DNA of 36,840 nucleotides from Hypsibius dujardini (lineage: Eukaryota; Tardigrada; Eutardigrada; Parachela; Hypsibiidae): assembly GCA_001579985.1 (NCBI GenBank), contig LRSR01003097.1, forward strand, positions 1-36,840, read 5' to 3'. Made by a program: the position numbers and the translations under genes. Positions within the stretch are counted from its first letter, which is position 1. Every line of letters begins with the position of its first letter. A model generated the notes under the pieces. The model was given only the letters and a program-made list of their open reading frames with translations, was not told the DNA's origin and searched no databases. Positions 11,283 to 23,840 of the stretch are shown here, in pieces.

Positions 11283-11615
11283 TCCACCTAAAAGCAATAG
11301 CCAGCCAGAAAGAGAGATTAATAATTGATATTAGGCCAATTAAATGTCTAAAACATGATCTGCGGCAGACGGTACATGACATATACTGACCTTTCGTCCC
11401 CCGACATTCTCCCCACCAAACTGTTATTTCTTTATGAATTCTGCCACGTATTGTCCCGAGGCATTACGATCTCAAAATTTTGTCAATTCGAAGAAGCCAT
11501 CTTAGATTTTATAGGGAGACATTTCGCCCCGTTACGCTGTCTGGGCACCGAATTTCGGGAGACGATGTGCCTGCCCATTGTCATGAGTACCTCTTCTGTC
11601 ACCCTACAGTTTAGT

Positions 11616-14600
11616 TTACCTTCGAACTATAAAGCAAACAACAGAAAGAACAGCACCGGCACCGGAAGTTGCAGCGACGGCAGTTTGCAGAAAGGAGTTT
11701 CCTAGATATGGAGAATAAGTAAAGCGACATATAAAATAGTACAGCCTAATTAATTTAATCTTTCGGGTAGTTTAAAAACCGAAGTTATTTTCTCTTCAAA
11801 TGATGACTCGATTTGTACGTCATCATTTATTTCCAGGGCCTTCCCTGAAAACACTGTCGGAAATACGGTTAAATTTATTAACGGTTACATTTGCTATCTT
11901 AAATACCGTTCCATGTTGCGTAACAAGGAAGCCTGTAACCCTTTGGACACCAATTTTATTGGGACTTTGAAGTTTTCGCAGAGTAAGTTTGAAAAGTCTG
12001 GAAATGTAGAAAAATGTGTCGATTTTATTAGTTTGGTTAGCACCAAGATTAAAAATACTTATAGTGTTGTAAATGGACAAGTGCAGTGCCATTTGACCAC
12101 TGATCAATCGTTTTGGTACTTTAAACTATGTTCCTCATTGTGAATTTCATTGTTCCATTTGAATTTCATTGCTGTGGCTAATGTGAGAAGGGCATCTGTT
12201 TAATTCCCAGACAAGTATGTTTTTTCTATTTTTTTCTCACCCCTAGCGGCCGGTTAATCATGCCAATGACGCCAAATAATTTTTTGGCTAAGAAGGGAGT
12301 GTTTGGGGAAGACTGACTATTGGTCAACCAAGTCCATGCGCCTCCGCGGCTCAGTCCAAAATTGTAACTCTTTTTGCATCTCATTTCGGAATGCAAATTA
12401 TGGATTCATTTTAGTATAAACAAAACGATAGGCCGCCAACTTGTATCTTAATGTGGTACCGTTTCGAGAACCATGAAGAATTCTAGTTATAGTTCGAATT
12501 ACTGTCATTTTTTTGCCAGGGTCGCAGACTTTTATACGGAAGAGCAATTGTTCGATTGGGCCGACAAATGCAGGCGTCCTTGTGGCACAGAGAACTGACC
12601 TTTCAAGCAGATTGGTTTTTCATTTCGATATCCACACAGAGGTTCATTCCGTGGTGGCCACTCCTTTCCTGGCCAGAAATCAGCAATCTTTCCCACAATA
12701 TGCATAGCAAAATTGTCTTCTTTCCTTTGTCGCAGAAAAACCTGAAATAAACATGTTTTCAGCTATACAGAGAGTACCTGACACTTATCCTGTTCGTTTC
12801 ATTAGTAAAAACACCGATCGAATTCGGAATCTACCTGGCGACGGTGACCTCTGCCCGCAGCGAAATAAGACAGAACATACTCCACCCGACGTGTGCCTGA
12901 TTGGTCGAGGAACACCTCCGAAAGATCGCCAGGGAAGGAACGATTGAGGAAGGCTCGAGACAGCGTGAACCCATCGTACAACGAGGCAATACCATGTTGA
13001 TGTCTGGACTCATTTAATACCTAGGATGTGGATGATAAGTGGATTTAATCTTTACCTTAATTCAAAAGCGAGGTGGCACGTGAAAGGGAATGATAATAAG
13101 CCGCATTAGACTGACGCGTTACCTGAGCGAAAATCTCAACTCCTCGATAAGCGCTAATCACTCCCGGAACAGGCTGAGTAAGCGGATGAAAAGCAATGAA
13201 AAAATATTTCAGCGAAAATGAGGTCCGTCACTGTTTACGTGGTACAGAGATTTTGCTTAGCTGCACATCCTAGCAAATAATGGGGCAAATGACAAGTCAA
13301 ACTGCTAATGTATGAACTGCCCCATCAATTTTGTCCAATTCAAACACAATTGACAAGAAATGTTTTTACAATTCCTAGCAAAAATACAGCTTCAGCATAT
13401 CTGGTACAAAATAGATAAAGCATAAAAACATATTGACTACTTCTTGATTTCATCAGGTTTTCCTCGTGCGGCACTTTCTTATAAGGCTATCCTGATAAAA
13501 TTGACGATGGAGAAACGGCTAGCATACCAGAATTTCAAAATAAGTTTCCGAGGATGACCTTTAATTATCTTTCTTTGCTGTTTCCGGACTTCTATGGTTA
13601 TTATTGACGTTTAATTTCGGACGAGAGCCGACTTTCTCATTATTTGGATGTCTGCAGTTACGTAGGAAGACAATTACAGAATTTACGTACAATTCTCTTA
13701 CCGTTCAGAAACTGCATAATTATTGTTAGCACAGGCAAAACATGGGAGGAAGTATGCGTTGTCAATTTTGAACCTTATAGCAGAATCAGTCGAAAACAAT
13801 GGGGAAGTATTCTTTGTATTCAAACGAACAAACTTGTCTAGAAGAATTAAACAGATTTACAAACACCGGCATCATAACAAAATATTGTCTGTCACATAAC
13901 ACCAGGGCAAACAGCTACAGTGATAATGAGAAAAGTTCCAAGTCATTAACTATCCTTGTTTCAAAGGAAATAAACCTTTTTTATATTAGTGTAAAAAATA
14001 TTGCATAATTGAAGATCAATGTAACACGAATGGCTGCTGGATGAAATGCCTCAGCAATTAAGCAAAATTCTCTGACCGGCAATACGTCAAGAAGATGTAA
14101 AAAGAGAAAAAGTACCATTTGGTTGTAGGAGAGGGTAATGTTGAATTCTTCTCGGGAACGTTGTCTCGTCCATTCTGTCAAGGCTACAACCTTGGGAGAT
14201 TCCAATCGCTGCCTCTCTTCCTCGTTTAGATGGACCAGTAAAAGTGACTCAAAGGCATCCCGGGCCGCCTGAAACCAAGGATCTTTGAAAGTAGAATAAT
14301 CAGGAACCTACACCGAGTAATGTCAGAAAGAAATTTTTACGCGGACGGATTTGTGTTATTTATAGCAAGAAAGAAAGGAATACCAGATCATCGCCATCTC
14401 CTTTCTGCCATGTGACATTGGCCTCCGCTCGCAGAATCGGAGTCGATTCGTAGGCGAGATAGGCAAACTCTCCAGTGGTCATACTAAGCCGATGGGCTGT
14501 TAGCTGCAAAACATGTCAATACAGTACTTTTCAACAAAAGCAATTATGACTATAGAAAAAGTGTTGAACTTCCAGCTTACCAGCAGTTGTCGCAAGAACT

Positions 14601-15647
14601 CTCCTCGACCAAGGAATATCATAACTGGAAGCAGGGTGATACTTTTTATTGCTTCCAGGTGTTAAAAAACACAAAGGTTTGTGTTCACTACATAAGCTTG
14701 TTTCACCTCGACTGGTACTTTGAAATTCTGTCAACACGGTGACCAGTTGGGTCTGAAAAGGTATTGGTCTGCCAGACGTAACACGGCGCTGATGTAACGT
14801 CAACAGCTTCCGTTCCGTTGCAGCATTAATGCTTGCCACAATTTGGATAAACTCCGCGGCCAGATAAGCAAACATACCCTCTGAAGCACCGTAATCGGTG
14901 ACGAGGAACACTGTCGTCCAATTAAACATGCGAAGAATATCAATGAAGTTTACGGCGATGGGAGCGAGACTGGTATAGCTGAACCGCAAAATAAGAGGGG
15001 CCGGGAGTTTGTAGTCTGATATTGTGCTGCCGCTCCTAAATTATTATTTGCAATAACAGATATGAACCGAAGGACAGGCAATGAAATAAACAGACAGACA
15101 GACAGACAAAGGCAGAGAGATAGATGACATTAAGCAAAAAATGCCTACGTTAATATTGACATTATTCCCCAGTTTGCCATCAGCTGTTGGACATTCGTGC
15201 CATCTATAGAACCTTTGGCAGAATAGCGTTTAAATTATCCTTTGACAATAATTTTCCAAATCTACTGCAGAACTTCTTACCTGGAGATATTATGACGCGA
15301 AGTACTTTGTCTGTGGAACCCTCATATCGTTTGTAGTACCAGGATGTGATCAACTCCAGGCTCTCGGCTGTGAAATCAAATCCATCCCGAACTTTGCGGT
15401 CATCCGTGAGGAAGCTCAGAGTGAAATTGAAGACACCCGCGTAGCGCTTGTTGCTCTCCGCAACGGCTGCCTCGAACGCCGGTCCATTGTACCCCAGCGC
15501 GCTTTGAGCGATCGAAATATTAATGTACCCCGGACAGGCAATATCAACGTGAATAACACTTTCACTCGCCCTGACCATCATCCGGATCAGGAAGCAAACT
15601 ACTAGCACTGGCCTAATCAAGGTCACCCAATAAGCGAAGGGCTTCAT
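11616..15647 (-). CDS. Receptor C: ANF-receptor/guanylyl-cyclase-like receptor with little or no cytoplasmic tail, 10 exons, about 513 aa
   Basis: Exons in order: 15647-15281, 15212-15149, 15035-14707, 14624-14581, 14503-14384, 14268-14116, 13173-13123, 13020-12835, 12741-12600 and 11701-11620. Phases agree throughout. Exon 1 starts MKPFAYWVTLIRPVLVVCFL (signal peptide), followed by the IACPGYINIS and FNFTLSFLTDD blocks of the ANF_receptor fold. Exon 3 carries MFNWTTVFLVTDYG. Exon 9 carries the juxtamembrane FWPGKEWPPRNEPLCGY. Exon 10 is the membrane helix (GAGAVLSVVCFIV). It ends CGA AG|GTAAAC, which reads as a splice donor or, unspliced, as Arg-Arg-stop (TAA at 11618-11616). No tail like that of A and B was found. 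One weak alternative is a 49-nt intron leading to 11570-11483. Confidence 0.82.
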
Positions 15648-16401
15648 GTTAGAATTATATGAGGAAACCGACGAAGTGTTTCAACCCTTGACTGGCAATT
15701 ATTATTACTTTATTCATGAAAAAGAAGAACATTTAGAATTTGATGACGGTGGCATAAGTGCGATCGCTTCACATAACAAGTGCGGTAGCAGGAGTGCCTC
15801 TGAATTATGGGAGGCACAGATAAGTTCTCATTATCCCGAGGCGGCTAAATGAAATAATCCCACACTTGCAGCTTATTTCTCTGATTATGAGCTGCAGAAG
15901 ACGTATTGATGCTTGACGCGAAAATTAATCACGTCTGATTATAAATAGTTCATGTCTGGCCAATGAATTGTGGCGATTAATAACGTAATTAACTTTTATA
16001 AAAGTTCTACAAAAGTTAATTACTTTATTGATTTTAGGTGATCTTGGTTAGTTCTTTTATTAGCTTATCGGCCAAGGGCGATCCCACCCCCCCCCCTTCC
16101 CGGCCCCTTACACTCTTTAAATAATGAAGCTGACCCCCTCGGCCAGGCAGGGGGGGGGGGCTTTTGTAGCCTATTTTGCTAAATTTCAAAGTTGAGAAAC
16201 AATGGAAGATTCCAGTTTCATTCCATTTCAGGTTAAAAACGTCGATTTTCACATACGACTTCATTTGATGATTTTTGACGCAATCCCTTTCAAAATTTAG
16301 TCTGAAATTTATTAGCGTTTGTAAAATCCCTTTGGATGTCAGAGGATGCAGCTTCATGCCATTCTTGGGGCTAACAGAGAAATTAGGAGTAGGATTGCAG
16401 A
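15648..16401. other. Upstream region of receptor C and AT-rich spacer
   Basis: This contains the presumed promoter of receptor C. A small plus-strand frame at 15646-15852 begins across the C start codon and has no support. The area 16080-16160 has poly-C and poly-G runs. The 126-aa minus frame at 16034-16414 spans these runs and looks accidental. Confidence 0.45.
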
Positions 16402-17640
16402 CCCTAGTTCCCATTACACATACAGAAAGATATCTTTCCGTCTAATTTTCCGCAATTTGTTCAATACTTGTTGAAATTCCGAAATTCTTAGGATTTTGGG
16501 AAAAAAGACAAATTTAATCCGACTTCCAGAATTGACCCAAATTGCCAAAAATAGGATAATATACAAACCCTAGTACACATCCGGTGTACGAAAAGAAAAG
16601 TTCTAGTCAATGCTTTCATCTTTCTTTAGACTTCTGTCATACGATTTATAATATTGTGAACCTGTGTTTGTTTGGAAACAGTTCTGGAAATTGTTTTCAA
16701 AAGTTTTGTTCAGATAGGCTAAACATCTCTTGAGCCTTTAACTACTGACGCTTGACAAACCAAAGTACAATAGCGTCTGGATATTGTTCCAGTCTTCCCA
16801 CACCCGTGAAACGTGAAAGCGTAAGTTTCGCAATTTTTCGCAAAAATGCTAAAACTGTTTTAAAACTATTTTTGGACACATATTTCGCCGTGTTCTAAAA
16901 TAATCAGAAATCCCATCATGGTGTCCCACAAGATGCCGAACCCTGGGCACCCTGCACAGATTTTTATTTCTGTCATTTATTTCTAAAAACTTACAGTCGC
17001 ATTTCGAATTAGACTGAATACCAGGCAAACGCGGTGAGTTGAATCGGTCGGGTGGCGGAGGGCGCCACAAGTGTAAATTGTAAACAACACTCATTCAGCT
17101 TCATTTGTGGCGCCCTCCGCCACCCAACCGATTCAACCCATGCAGCGATTCAACCCACCGCGTTTGCTTGGTAAGGCATAAGAATTTTGAAAGCTCACAC
17201 ATATCGTTTCACATAAATTTAAACTGATAAAAAGAGTGACCACACGCCCTGTGAACGACCTTACGAATTCTGTGCGGAATGGCGTATAATTTATGTGAAA
17301 AATTGACTTTTTGTATGACCTATTGTACTTAATTTTTCCATATGTACTACGGAGAAGGACTTAGTAGGTGACTCAGAAAACACGGGAACATTTTGACGGT
17401 AAATATTAGTTTTGAATATTGCGAATAACACCTGGCTCTTTTCATGTCTTATTGGCTTTTCTGCAAGTCAATCAGCCACCTAGACATATCACAAAATTTA
17501 TTTTCCTAAGAATTAAGCCAACCCGGCATTTTTTTCAGCCATATAGATAAAATAAAGCCAGTTTATCTGTCAAATACAGCCAGAGTTTAAGGAAACTGGC
17601 TAGATACATGGCTTAATTTATCCCCGTGCTTACAAGGGAG
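16402..17640. repeat. 1.2-kb direct repeat, left copy
   Basis: It matches 18956-19966 in the same orientation. Shared blocks include cacatacagaaagatatctt, cgtgaaacgtgaaagc, the gacacatatttcgccgtgtt stretch and tccccgtgcttac, where both copies end at the same base. The left copy is interrupted by the MITE at 17021-17171. The repeat is noncoding and probably an old mobile element of unknown class. Confidence 0.75.
17021..17171. mobile_element. 151-bp MITE with TA target duplication
   Basis: Starts ccaggcaaacgcggtgagtt and ends with the reverse complement of ccaagcaaacgcggtgggtt. The arms run on for about 50 bp, through gttgaatcgg and ggtggcggagggcgccacaa, and can fold into a long hairpin. The right arm has an extra insert of about 17 bp. 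It is flanked by TA at 17019-17020 and 17172-17173. The sister repeat copy at about 19621-19630 has one TA and no insert, which marks the empty site. Confidence 0.9.
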
Positions 17641-18280
17641 AGATGACCCACAGCCCCGCCCCATCAAACCCAACATTGATTCTTCCAATGCCGGTCAATT
17701 CCAAATTAAATGTTTAGAAGAACTGTGCCAAAAATGATAAAATGTAATCTTTTCTGAAAATCGATGTTCTCACAAGCAAAATCAATAAAACTGAAATCTT
17801 CCATTGTTTTCCCAGCTTTTCATGTCTGCCAAAAAAAAGTTATTGGGACAACAGCGGTGAAATAAATTTCAAGTATGAATGTAATTCTATTAACATTTTT
17901 TTAAAGTGGAAGAATTCGGCATCTGAAATACTTCCTCAGTTAGTAAAACGCTTCAATTTATGCAGTTAGTGTATTATATAAACTGAAGTTCCGAACGTTT
18001 TCAGTTTGAGAAAGAGCTTGCTTTTACTCTAGGCAAATCTGAAATTGAAATATAGATTTTGTGATAAGGCATGACTACACCTTGATTTGGTTGTTTCTTT
18101 TTATATGACAAATTTTACCGAACGAAATATTCGATTCAAGATGTTAAACATATAGAGATGAGTACATTGAATGGATTTCGCAATAAAACGGGTTACGCAG
18201 CAAACAGGGCAATAGAGCTCTACACAGGCATTGGGCAGTGAGAAATTGCCGGCCATTATATCGTCGGTCGAGTTATACCC
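17641..18280. other. Spacer, no gene seen
   Basis: AT-rich DNA between the left 1.2-kb repeat and the first solo LTR. The short minus frame at 18101-18295 runs into the LTR and has no recognisable content. Confidence 0.45.
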
Positions 18281-18595
18281 TGTTAGGTCTATCAACAGGA
18301 AGTTTGATAGATAACAAGTTTATTAGACTGACAGTATAGATATGTAGAGAATGAGAACTGGAAGAAAGGAAAGAAGATGTATTACTGCCCCTAAAACTAA
18401 CAGAACAGATGATTACATAGTAAAGTGTTAACTATAGAAGTGATAGTAAATAGCACAGATCAGAATTACGTACAAGTAATTAGCTCTAGCAGCATAGGGT
18501 TAATAGGGTAGATAGACTTACTAACTTAGCAAGGTACTAGTGAGTTAAAGAGCTATAATGATTGGATATGTGGACTTGTTGGGCGTGGTCCAACA
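18281..18595 (-). mobile_element. Solo LTR 1 (4-bp target duplication ACCC)
   Basis: 315 bp with TG...CA ends (tgttaggtct ... tccaaca). It is flanked by accc at 18277-18280 and accc at 18596-18599. In the minus orientation it carries a taataaac poly(A)-like signal near its 3' end. It is homologous to 30656-30932 and 31777-32062. No internal retrotransposon genes adjoin it, so it is a solo LTR left by recombination. A 4-bp duplication fits some Ty3/gypsy elements (family knowledge); the class is an inference. Confidence 0.88.
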
Positions 18596-18717
18596 ACCCT
18601 ATTTTTATCTTTTGTCACCACAACTATAGCGCTGTTAGAACAGCACTATACAGGAAGTATTGTGGGTACATGTACTATATTTATCTTTGCCTTCAGTGGT
18701 ATGGAACGTTGCCTGGG

Positions 18718-18918
18718 AATCAGTAGCCTGAATTCGATTTTTGGACCATTAGGGCGAACCGGGTGGCCGAATGGTCGAGCTCAACGCGCGAACCCAAGCA
18801 CCGAGCGAACGTGCCGACTCGCTGGATGATGGATTGAACTCGCCGAAGCGGTCGCCGTTCTTCGATCACTAGCAGGCTCAAATCCAAACTCCACCAAAGA
18901 AGATGTAGGAGACGCATA
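18718..18918. repeat. SINE-like repeat, copy 3 (best preserved)
   Basis: Box-A-like TGGCCGAATGG lies in ggtggccgaatggtcgagct (from 18769). A box-B-like ggctcaaatcc with one mismatch lies about 110 bp on, before aaactccacca. A tRNA-Ser/Leu-like ancestry is possible. It shares gaagatgtaggagacg with copy 2. The poly(A) or other SINE tail was not identified. Confidence 0.5.
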
Positions 18919-18955
18919 GCCTGCATCCACCTGCAAACAAAGGACCTTTAGCCTC

Positions 18956-19966
18956 TAGTTCCCTATACACATACAGAAAGATATCTTTCCGTCTAATTTT
19001 CCGCACAAAATCCGGCAAAAATTTTGCCAGAAAATATACTCCTTAAAATTCCGAAATTTTTAGGATTTTGGGAAGTAGAACAAATTTAATTCGACTTCCA
19101 GAATTAACCCCAACTGGCAAAAAGTAGGATTGTATACAGACCCTAGTACGCATTTGGTGGACAAAAAGATTTTTTCCTTTCATGTCAAAATTACAGTGAA
19201 AGCCCTGAGATTCGAACGAAGTCGCAGTATCGTTTCTACTTTAGTCTCTCAAACTCCAAGCTAGCAAAGCCCGGCTCTGAGCAAACCGTTCGATGGAAAT
19301 AAACTCATGTGACCGTTCGAATCTCAGGATTTTCAGTGTATTGCAAATTTATCGCAAACCAAGGTATAATAACGCTTGAATATTGTTCTACTCTTCCCAG
19401 GGCCGTGAAACGTGAAAGCATAAGTTTCGCAATTCTTCGCGAAAATGCTAAAACTGTTTCAGAACAATTGTTGGACACATATTTCGCCGTGTTCTAGAAT
19501 AATCAAAAATCCCACCATGGTGTCCCACAAGATGCCAAACCTTGGGCACCCTGCACAGACTTTTATTTTTGTCATTTATATTTTTAAAAACTTACAGTCT
19601 GCTCGCCTTTCGAATAAGAATGAATAAGGCGTATAAATTTTGAAAGCTCACACATATCGTTTCACATAAATTTAGACTGATGAAAAGAGTGGTCTTAGTA
19701 AGTGACTCAGAAATTACTGGAACATTTCGACGGTAAAAATTAGTTTTTAACATTGCGAATGACACCTAACTTTTCATGTCTTATCGAATTTTCTGCAAGT
19801 CAATCAGCCACCTAGACATATCACAAGGCTTATTTTGCCGAGAATTAAGTCAACCCGGCATTTTTTTTCAGCCATTTAGATAAAATAAAGCCAGTCTATC
19901 TGTTTAATAAAGCCAGAATATTAGAAAACTGGCTAGATACATGGCTTAATTTATCCCCGTGCTTAC
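18956..19966. repeat. 1.2-kb direct repeat, right copy
   Basis: Partner of 16402-17640. It contains an extra internal segment around 19150-19330 (including ccgttcgaatctcag) and lacks the MITE. It ends at gcttac like the left copy. The two copies are about 2.5 kb apart, with the first solo LTR and a SINE-like repeat between them. Confidence 0.75.
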
Positions 19967-20084
19967 TGGGGGGCTAGGAGGGGTAGAAAGGCATAAACGG
20001 AAGCCATTAAACGACAAAAACGTCAGCTTAGATGCAAACGACGATGCACCTGTTTATGCGACATATCAGAATTCTATCCCTCTA

Positions 20085-20330
20085 CATTCTGTCCTCCAGA
20101 CAGTTGCTCAATTTTTGTGTGCCCTGATCGACTTGTTATTTTGGCATCAGACGTTTTGTCCAATCAGACATGTTTTTCCAATAAACACATTGTCCTCACA
20201 CGTTCCCCCTTGAGACTTTCCGTCCAAGCAGACACACCGTCCTAAGAGACACTTTATAATCAGACATTCTGACCTTTGCCGTTCTATCCTCGAAAATGTG
20301 CCGTTTCAACAATAAACAGACACTCTGATC
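20085..20330. repeat. Cagac-rich degenerate repeat, second array
   Basis: Recurring pieces such as ccaatcagacatg, aagcagacacaccgtcct and aatcagacattctgacc resemble the array at 9290-9545. It lies just downstream of receptor D, as the other lies downstream of receptor C, so both may belong to an ancestral duplicated flank. Confidence 0.45.
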
Positions 20331-20392
20331 TCAAACATTGAAAATATTAAGGCACAACGCCAACGAACCGGCATATGAATGCAGTTTTCTAT

Positions 20393-23300
20393 TTACCTGT
20401 GAACTGCAAGGCATATGACGCAAAGTACGACGACGGCAGCGGCAGTTGCAAGGCTCACAATTTGCAAAAACGAGTTTCCTGGACGTGGAAATTTAAGCGA
20501 AAAAAAAGGTAATTTTATTCGCTGCGGCCATTATGGCCAAATAGCTGACAGTTTGACCATGCGAACTTTGACAATGACGAGCTGACCTTTTAAGCAGGTT
20601 GGCTTTTCATTTCGATAGCCACATAGTGGTTCATTCCGTGGCGGCCACTGACTTCCTGGCCAGGAATCAGCAATCTTCTCCACAATATGCATGGTAAAAT
20701 TTTCTCCCTTTACTTGTCGCAGAAACACCTGCAAAGTTTTCGATGTGTATTTATACTACACTGGTGATAGCGAAAATGCGGTCGTCAACGTTTGCCATCA
20801 ATCAACAACAAAATGTATTAAACAAGTTTGATGAACGAGTTTGAACAAGTGATCAGCCGGAGTTGTCACGGGAATTCGATCGGTGAATTTCCAAAATTCA
20901 CTGGTCGCATTTGGCTTGCTCGTTGATACCGTTTTTGTATCGTTTTTTGAAACTATTTTTCACGCATTTTATCGATGGCCGCACTGTCGTTAATGCAGCA
21001 CAAATTCGAAGCACAATTATAATTCAATTAGCAGCCACTAACCCGCTGATAGTTTACCTGGCGACGGTGATTCCTATGGGCAGCGAAATACACCAGAACG
21101 TATTCCACACGGCGGGTGCCTGATTGGTCGATGAAAACATCCGACAGATCGCCAGGGAAGGAACGATTGAGGAAGGCTCGAGACAGCGTGAACCCATCGT
21201 ACAACGAGGCAGTACCATGTCGATGTCTGGACTCATTTAATACCTAGGATGTGGATGATAAGTAGAGTATTACTCTTGCACTGATTCAAGCACGTGCGTT
21301 GAAATGACTAAATCATAATGGGCCAGGAAATATTGGGCTTACCTGAGCGAAAATCTCAACGCTGCGATAAGCGCTAATCACTCCCGGAACAGGCTAAGTA
21401 AAAGTGTGAAGCGCATTAACAGCACTTTCTGCGAAAATTCCGCCGTCCATTGAATAATCAAGCACAGCTGGGATGTTGTAGATATACTGTCTACAGCATT
21501 TAGTAGTAAAACGGTTAAAAATATTATATCGCTATAGTATTAAAAAGGTTGGAAATATTATGTCGTCATAGTATTAAAAAGGTTGGAAATATTATTTAGT
21601 CATAATATATTTAACGCTTTTTTTAACGGCCTAAGAGGTCGCGCCAATTGAGTGGCAAAGCGTTACAGGCGCTGTCAGACAGTCAACCGACAGGAATCTT
21701 TTTATTCAAACCCGCAACAGCTATTTTGGTTTGGAAGAAGTACAGAATTTAAAAACGACACTGTAGTCCACGCTTTTTCGTGCCATCATACCATATACAG
21801 ATATATCAATTTTAGATTGGCAGGATTCATGATTCATATCGAAGTAATTAGAAGACATTTCAATCGAAAAATAGCCATATTTCAGATCAGTATATTTAAT
21901 GTTAATATTTTCAAATTACTGTTAAATTATCAGAGAATTCCAGCTTTGTAGAACTAGGTCTCTTTCTTATGTCTGCTTGATGAAGGCGATGAACATTACA
22001 GCAGGCAAAATCCCCTCACCCCCAATACATGAATATAAAACGGGAGAACGTACCGTTTGATTGGCGGAAACGGTGACGTTGAACTCTTCTCGGGAACGCT
22101 GCCTCACCCACTCTGCCAAGGCAGTAACCTTGGGAGATTGCAGTCGTTGCCTCTCGCTATCGTGCAAGTGGACTAACAGGAGTGACCTGAAGGCGTCCTG
22201 AGCCGTCTAAAAAAATGTAATCAAAGTAGCATAATCACGAACATGATACTCGTATTTCAGAACAATTGACAGATACGTGAATCGACTGGTGCTGGCAATG
22301 TATGCATGAAGAGAGAAAGATCCTACCACATCATCGCCATCTCCTTTCTGCCAGGTGACGTTGGCCTCGGCTCGCAGAACCGGAGTCGGTTCATAGGCAA
22401 GATAGACATAATCCCCCGTTGTCATATTCAGTCGATGTGCTGTTAGCTGTAGAAAAACGTTAATTTCAAGAAAGTTGAAATTAAACGATTTTTTGTCACC
22501 ACTCAATCCCAAAATTAATTTTAAATCCACTGGAATCAAGGAGAATGTTTTTGGACGTTAGGAGGCGAAGCTATTAGACGCGTGTAGATTTTCCGTATTC
22601 TAGTCCGGATACATCAGAGGTTATGGCTCCGCCCCCCCCCCCACGCTGTCGTAAAAATGTTTTCTTTGATGCTACTCGAAAAATAATTTTGGATTAGGAA
22701 AATGTTTTAAACTTATTTTTTAATAAGTTAACTGTGCAGCGAAAAGAGATCTTCCGCAGTACGCCTAGGTTTGAAGTTTAGCAAAACCTGAACAACAAAA
22801 ACTACTAAAGATAATTTCTTTGTAACACAAATTTTAATCATTTTCATGATTATTTTACTATAAACCAGCACACTGCAAGCTCACCGGCTGTATTCAGCCA
22901 TGAGAATGAACTGACAGTTTTTGAAAACGGTTGATCAAACACTCAACTGCTGAACAGAATAGTAATGCTACATGATACTCGGAGAGCTTCGGATTTTTTC
23001 TCCGTTAAAACCGGAGCATAAGGGCAAATGAAATATTTTTTAAAACTGTCCACTATTTGTAAAAACGATTCAGGCAGATTGGCGTGTATGCCACCGTTGC
23101 AACCCCTTGTATGAAATTATTTACTCCAAATTTACCAGCAATTGTCGCAAGAATTCGCCTCGTCCGAGAAATATCATCACTGGAAGGATACAAACAATAC
23201 TTTCGGTTTCACAGTACTACAGAACAAACGCGTGTGCTCATTCTGAATATTTAGCTATACCTCGGCTGGTACTTTGAAATTCTGTCAATACGTCGATCAG

Positions 23301-23716
23301 TTGGGCCTGAAATGGAACTGGTTTTCCGGAAGTTACACGGCGCTGGTGGAGCGTGAATAGTTTCCGCTTCGCGTCAGCGTTAATGTCTGCTACAGCCTGG
23401 ATGAATTCGACTGCCAGGTAAGCAAAGACGCCCTCTGAAGCGCCGTAATCGGTGACGAGGAAGACGGTTGTCCAATTAAACATGCGAAGAATATCAATAA
23501 AAGTCACGGCAATGGGTCCGAGGGTAGTAAAGCTGAAGCCCAATATAAGAGGAGCCGGGAGCTTGTAATTAGATTTAGTGCTGGCACTCCTAAAATAGCA
23601 GACCAAATGTTAACTAAAGGCAGACAGACAAACAGGCAGGCACAAAGACAAACAGACAAACAAACTGACAGGCCGACAGAGAGTGAGAGAGACAAACAGA
23701 CGAAATACAAACAGAT

Positions 23717-23752
<36 letters not shown>

Positions 23753-23803
23753 AACAAACAGACAGACAGAGAGACAGACAGAGAGACAGAGAGACAGACA
23801 GAC

Positions 23804-23840
<37 letters not shown>

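Noticed and set aside
11010-11382. Several overlapping frames on both strands
   Set aside because: They fall in the SINE-like repeat, which also occurs at 18718 and 8857.
11483-11570. A tail exon for receptor C starting Arg-His, 88 nt like the tail exon of A
   Set aside because: The intron would be only 49 nt with a purine-rich acceptor, and the peptide does not resemble the A or B tails after the first two residues. Kept only as a weak alternative.
16034-16414. 126-aa frame on the minus strand
   Set aside because: It crosses poly-C/poly-G runs, has no recognisable domain and overlaps the start of a noncoding repeat.
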